Origin: Pedobacter sp. ISL-64
GTDB taxonomy: Bacteria; Bacteroidota; Bacteroidia; Sphingobacteriales; Sphingobacteriaceae
Length of the DNA stretch: 64,000 nucleotides
Direction of reading: 5' to 3'
NCBI RefSeq assembly: GCF_018613605.1
Contig: NZ_JAGGPU010000009.1
Location: 62,001-126,000, forward strand
Below are positions 61,477 through 64,000 of the stretch, one piece after another. Numbering within the stretch: the stretch's first letter is position 1; every line of letters starts with the position of its first letter. The position numbers and the translations under genes are program-made. The notes under the pieces were generated by a model, which was not told where the DNA came from, ran no database searches, and was given only the letters and a program-made list of their open reading frames with translations.

Positions 61477-63177
61477 GTGAAAAAAAACTTATTTATACTC
61501 ATTGCCCTTTGTGGCGCTGCATTCTCGGCAAGCGCACAACAGAAAACCTATTTAGAATTATTGGCCAATCAACCTAAATGGGTAGATTCGGTTTTTAACA
61601 AACTTAACCGTAGAGAACGTATTGCACAGATGTTCTTTGTTAGGGCACATACCAATCTGGGTAAAAAATATACCGATTCGGTTGGTCAGGTAATTAAAAA
61701 AGAACAATTGGGTGGGGTTATTTTTTTTCAGGGAGGCCCCGGTCGGCAGGTTTTAGCCACAAACGCTTATCAAAAACTGAGTCGGGTGCCATTAATAGTG
61801 GCAAATGATGGTGAATGGGGCCTGGGCATGCGTTTGGATAGTACCATTTCTTATCCTTATCAAATGACTTTGGGTGCCATCCAAAACAAAGAATTATTGT
61901 ATAAAATGGGCCTTGAAGTGGCTAAAGATTACAAGCGCATGGGGATGCAGATGAATTTAGCTCCTGACGCGGATATCAATAACAACCCCAAAAACCCTGT
62001 AATCAATTACCGTTCTTTCGGCGAAAATAAATATAACGTAGCCACTAAAGTTGCCGCTTATATGAAAGGTATGCAGGATGGTGGCTTATTAACTACGTTG
62101 AAACATTTCCCTGGTCATGGCGATACCGATGTAGATTCGCATTACGATTTACCACAGCTTACTTTCTCTGCTACACGTTTAGATACATTGGAGATGTACC
62201 CTTTTAAAGAGCTGATTAAACAAGGTGCATCGGGGGTGATGATTGCCCACATGAACATCCCATCGTTAGATGCTACACCAAACCTACCTTCTACCCTATC
62301 TAAACCGATTGTTACGGGCATTTTGAAGCAGAAATTAGGCTTTAAAGGTTTGATTATTTCTGACGCGATGGATATGAAAGGCGTGGTAAAATATTTCAAA
62401 GATGGTGAAGCTGATTTAATGGGTATCATTGCTGGAAACGATATTATTGAGCTATCTGAAAACAGCGACAGGGCCATTAAATTGGTGCGTAAAGCCGTAA
62501 GGCAGGATCGTGTAAGTATGGCCGAAATAGACCAGAGTGTGCGTAAAATATTGACTGCAAAATACTGGGCAGGCCTGGCCAAACGCGATACGATTGTAAC
62601 CCAAGGTGTTATTGCAGGTGTAAACCGCAAGTCGAGCAATGCTTTGGTGCAAGAGCTGGCAAATGCATCGGTAACGCTGTTAAAAGGTAAAGATTATATC
62701 AAGCGCCTCATCCCGATCAGAAGAACGGCCATTATCAGTATTGGTGTACCTTCGGTTACCACTTTCCAAAAAGAGGTTTCGAAAGGTTATTATAACTCTG
62801 TTTATTATGTGCTGGATAAAGATGCCAGTGCTACTCAGATTTCCAACATTGCCCGCGAAATCGGCGCATTCGACCAGGTGATTGTGGGTATTCACGATAG
62901 TCGTGCAAGACCAGCCAATAATATTCCGCTAAATGCAGGTGTAAAGAACTTTATTAAAGAATTATCGGCAAAGAATGCTGTTTTTGCGCTCTTTGCAAAT
63001 CCATATAATCTGGCTGGTTTATCGGGTTTAGAAAACAGTAAAGGTTTGGTTGTTGCCTATCAAAAAGAAGATTATATGCAAATTTCAGCTGCTGCTGTAA
63101 TTAATAACAGATTGGCACCAACAGGAAAGTTGCCTGTAGGCGTGGCGCCATTCTATAAATTTGGAGATGGTCTTTAA
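61477..63177 (+). CDS. Glycoside hydrolase family 3 protein
   Basis: 566 residues from a GTG at 61477, which begins a clean signal peptide (KKNLFILIALCGAAFSASAQ); a TTG-started frame back to 61438 is less likely. GH3 N-terminal barrel of the NagZ/beta-N-acetylhexosaminidase branch: KHFPGHGDTDVDSHYDLP starting at residue 209 with the His/Asp pair typical of NagZ, and nucleophile D296 in IISDAMDM. A GH3 C-terminal-like domain follows. Probably acts on peptidoglycan or chitin-type sugars in the periplasm. Many Bacteroidota relatives carry a fused serine-hydrolase domain, which is absent here. Confidence 0.86.
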   Translation: MKKNLFILIALCGAAFSASAQQKTYLELLANQPKWVDSVFNKLNRRERIAQMFFVRAHTNLGKKYTDSVGQVIKKEQLGGVIFFQGGPGRQVLATNAYQKLSRVPLIVANDGEWGLGMRLDSTISYPYQMTLGAIQNKELLYKMGLEVAKDYKRMGMQMNLAPDADINNNPKNPVINYRSFGENKYNVATKVAAYMKGMQDGGLLTTLKHFPGHGDTDVDSHYDLPQLTFSATRLDTLEMYPFKELIKQGASGVMIAHMNIPSLDATPNLPSTLSKPIVTGILKQKLGFKGLIISDAMDMKGVVKYFKDGEADLMGIIAGNDIIELSENSDRAIKLVRKAVRQDRVSMAEIDQSVRKILTAKYWAGLAKRDTIVTQGVIAGVNRKSSNALVQELANASVTLLKGKDYIKRLIPIRRTAIISIGVPSVTTFQKEVSKGYYNSVYYVLDKDASATQISNIAREIGAFDQVIVGIHDSRARPANNIPLNAGVKNFIKELSAKNAVFALFANPYNLAGLSGLENSKGLVVAYQKEDYMQISAAAVINNRLAPTGKLPVGVAPFYKFGDGL

Positions 63178-63228
63178 CCCCTCCAACCCTCCCTTAAAAG
63201 AGAGGGCTTTAATTCGAAAAAGAATTGC

Positions 63229-63260
63229 ATGCCGAATGAGTAAATCATCCGGCATTTTTT
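63229..63260 (+). terminator. Terminator of the GH3 gene
   Basis: TGCCG-a-ATGA-GTAAA-TCAT-c-CGGCA stem followed by a T-run. Confidence 0.85.
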
Positions 63261-63310
63261 ATTTATATATTTTAGCTCCGGAAATACAGAGTTTACAGAT
63301 AATCAACCAA

Positions 63311-63350
63311 TTGCTTTGGTCTTTCAGCTTTAGTCTTTTAGCTTTCCCTA
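63311..63350. repeat. Degenerate TTTCAGCTTT-word spacer
   Basis: GCTTTGGTCTTTCAGCTTTAG and TCTTTTAGCTTTCCC words, as at 59985-60020; before the small acidic gene. Confidence 0.4.
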
Positions 63351-63398
63351 AAACAATTTCACTTTCAAAACGATTATCTAATATAAAACCTTAATGTT

Positions 63399-63608
63399 AT
63401 GATAGATCCAGAAGATGACAATTATTCAAACGATCCGAATGATGCTTTACGCAGAGAGGATGATGTTGAAAATATCAACGAAATTAATGGCGACGACACC
63501 AACATTGAACATGATAAAGATCTGTTGGAACAAGCCGACGAAGCATCAAGGGCTTCCTATGAGTTAAACCTCGATGATGAGCTAGATGGAGATGATTTAG
63601 ACGATTAA
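63399..63608 (+). CDS. Small acidic protein, 69 aa, hypothetical
   Basis: 69 residues, 25 or more of them Asp or Glu, no Cys and no hydrophobic stretch: starts MIDPEDDNYSNDPND and ends ELNLDDELDGDDLDD. Predicted disordered and soluble. The codon pattern and the terminator at 63613 support expression. No family recognised with confidence; small acidic proteins of this type are common in Bacteroidota with no assigned function. Confidence 0.55.
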   Translation: MIDPEDDNYSNDPNDALRREDDVENINEINGDDTNIEHDKDLLEQADEASRASYELNLDDELDGDDLDD

Positions 63609-63612
63609 CAAA

Positions 63613-63645
63613 AAAGCCATCCTGATTTTACATCAGAACGGCTTT
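63613..63645 (+). terminator. Terminator
   Basis: AAAGCC..CTGAT / ATCAG..GGCTTT two-part stem, followed by a T-rich stretch (TTGCTTTTTT). Confidence 0.75.
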
Positions 63646-63678
63646 CTTGCTTTTTTAGGCTCCGGCTATTGTGGTTGG

Positions 63679-63710
63679 GCCTTAACCCTCACACCCTCTA
63701 CCTTAAACCT
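63679..63710. repeat. Degenerate CCTTA/CCCTC-word spacer
   Basis: CCTTAACCCTCACACCCTCTACCTTAAACC-type words, given as CCTTAACCCTCACACC and TCTACCTTAAACC, immediately after the thioredoxin-like gene. Confidence 0.45.
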
Positions 63711-64000
63711 CTATTTGGCCTTCGGCTTATAAGTTTGGGGATTAACCGCGGTGGTTGTCCATCCTTTTAAAAATGAAGTGATTTTCTTTACATCATGCCC
63801 GACTTTCTTTTTACCATTAGCGCCAATTTCTTCGGTTTCTAAGTAAGAAGAATTTTCGATGTGTAATACTTTGCCTTTCCCATCCAGAATTAAAAATACC
63901 GGAAAACCAAAACGTTGAGGGTAGCCTAAGCTGGCTAAAACAGTTTCGTTTTTATTTTCAGGGCTGTAATTAACCAGAACGGTTTCAAAATTATCGTTAA
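63711..64000 (-). CDS. Thioredoxin-like protein, N-terminus cut by window edge
   Basis: 95 C-terminal residues on the minus strand, stop TAG at 63711-63713. NDNFETVLVNYSPE, then LGYPQRFGFPVFLILDGKGKV (the cis-proline FPVF strand of thioredoxin folds and the DGKGKVLHI strand), and a tail ending KPKAK. The CxxC region would lie outside the window. Likely a periplasmic TlpA-type thiol protein, but the redox motif cannot be seen. Confidence 0.8.
   Translation of the reverse strand, partial: NDNFETVLVNYSPENKNETVLASLGYPQRFGFPVFLILDGKGKVLHIENSSYLETEEIGANGKKKVGHDVKKITSFLKGWTTTAVNPQTYKPKAK

Overview
This 64 kb window looks like chromosomal DNA of a Bacteroidota bacterium of the Sphingobacteriaceae, most like Pedobacter. 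The reasons are the SusC/SusD pair, several TonB receptors with an N-terminal CarboxypepD_reg domain, an acyl-ornithine type carbamoyltransferase in the arginine cluster, the pyk / IPExxxVDY / acpP-fabF-rnc neighbourhood, promoter boxes of the TTG-N19/20-TAnnTTTG type, low GC, and many short dispersed intergenic repeats. I see no phage, transposase gene or CRISPR array, and no rRNA. One tRNA is present, tRNA-Ser(GGA).

1-11,018 (minus strand) is an arginine biosynthesis operon read right to left: a GNAT enzyme (candidate acylglutamate synthase), argG, a second GNAT, argC, a four-helix-bundle passenger gene, argD, argF', argB, proC, an ArgE-type M20 deacylase, a DUF433/DUF5615 toxin-antitoxin-like pair whose toxin gene carries an in-frame stop, and argH (cut by the window edge). 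The gaps hold at least three families of palindromic mini-elements.

11,600-18,840 has a DUF4397 lipoprotein gene and, on the minus strand, a susC-susD-fasciclin-DUF5007-like operon for outer-membrane uptake of an unknown ligand. 19,303-24,769 is an iron-type uptake operon: siderophore receptor, DUF4198 protein, PepSY membrane protein and a DUF6607-like protein. 25,232-30,662 has an M28 peptidase, a DUF5694 protein and a large outer-membrane beta-barrel protein.

30,900-44,213 is a mixed housekeeping and accessory stretch: LLM oxidoreductase, methyltransferase, beta-CASP metallo-hydrolase, YtxH protein, HAD phosphatase, a DUF6600-like protein with a Q/R-rich repeat tail, an RsmI-like methyltransferase, a DinB protein, an M57-type lipoprotein protease, a Rossmann protein and a DPP-IV family peptidase. 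44,508-50,859 has a strong candidate rifampicin phosphotransferase, an SDR/AraC pair and a membrane-anchored LuxR-type regulator. 50,975-55,640 is core: tRNA-Ser, pyk, the IPExxxVDY gene, acpP, fabF, rnc. 55,786-57,925 is a translationally coupled run of three paralogous exported proteins of unknown function. 57,996-63,177 has plsC-like, yicC, gmk, nadD and a GH3 hydrolase, followed by a small acidic protein and the C-terminal end of a thioredoxin-like gene.

The most unusual content is the intergenic landscape: several families of small inverted-repeat elements (classes A-E below). Some have hairpins that change sequence while keeping base pairing, and most of the larger ones share GTCA...TGAC ends. 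There are also degenerate short-word spacers. All calls come from reading the sequence and from memory of the protein families; no database search was run.
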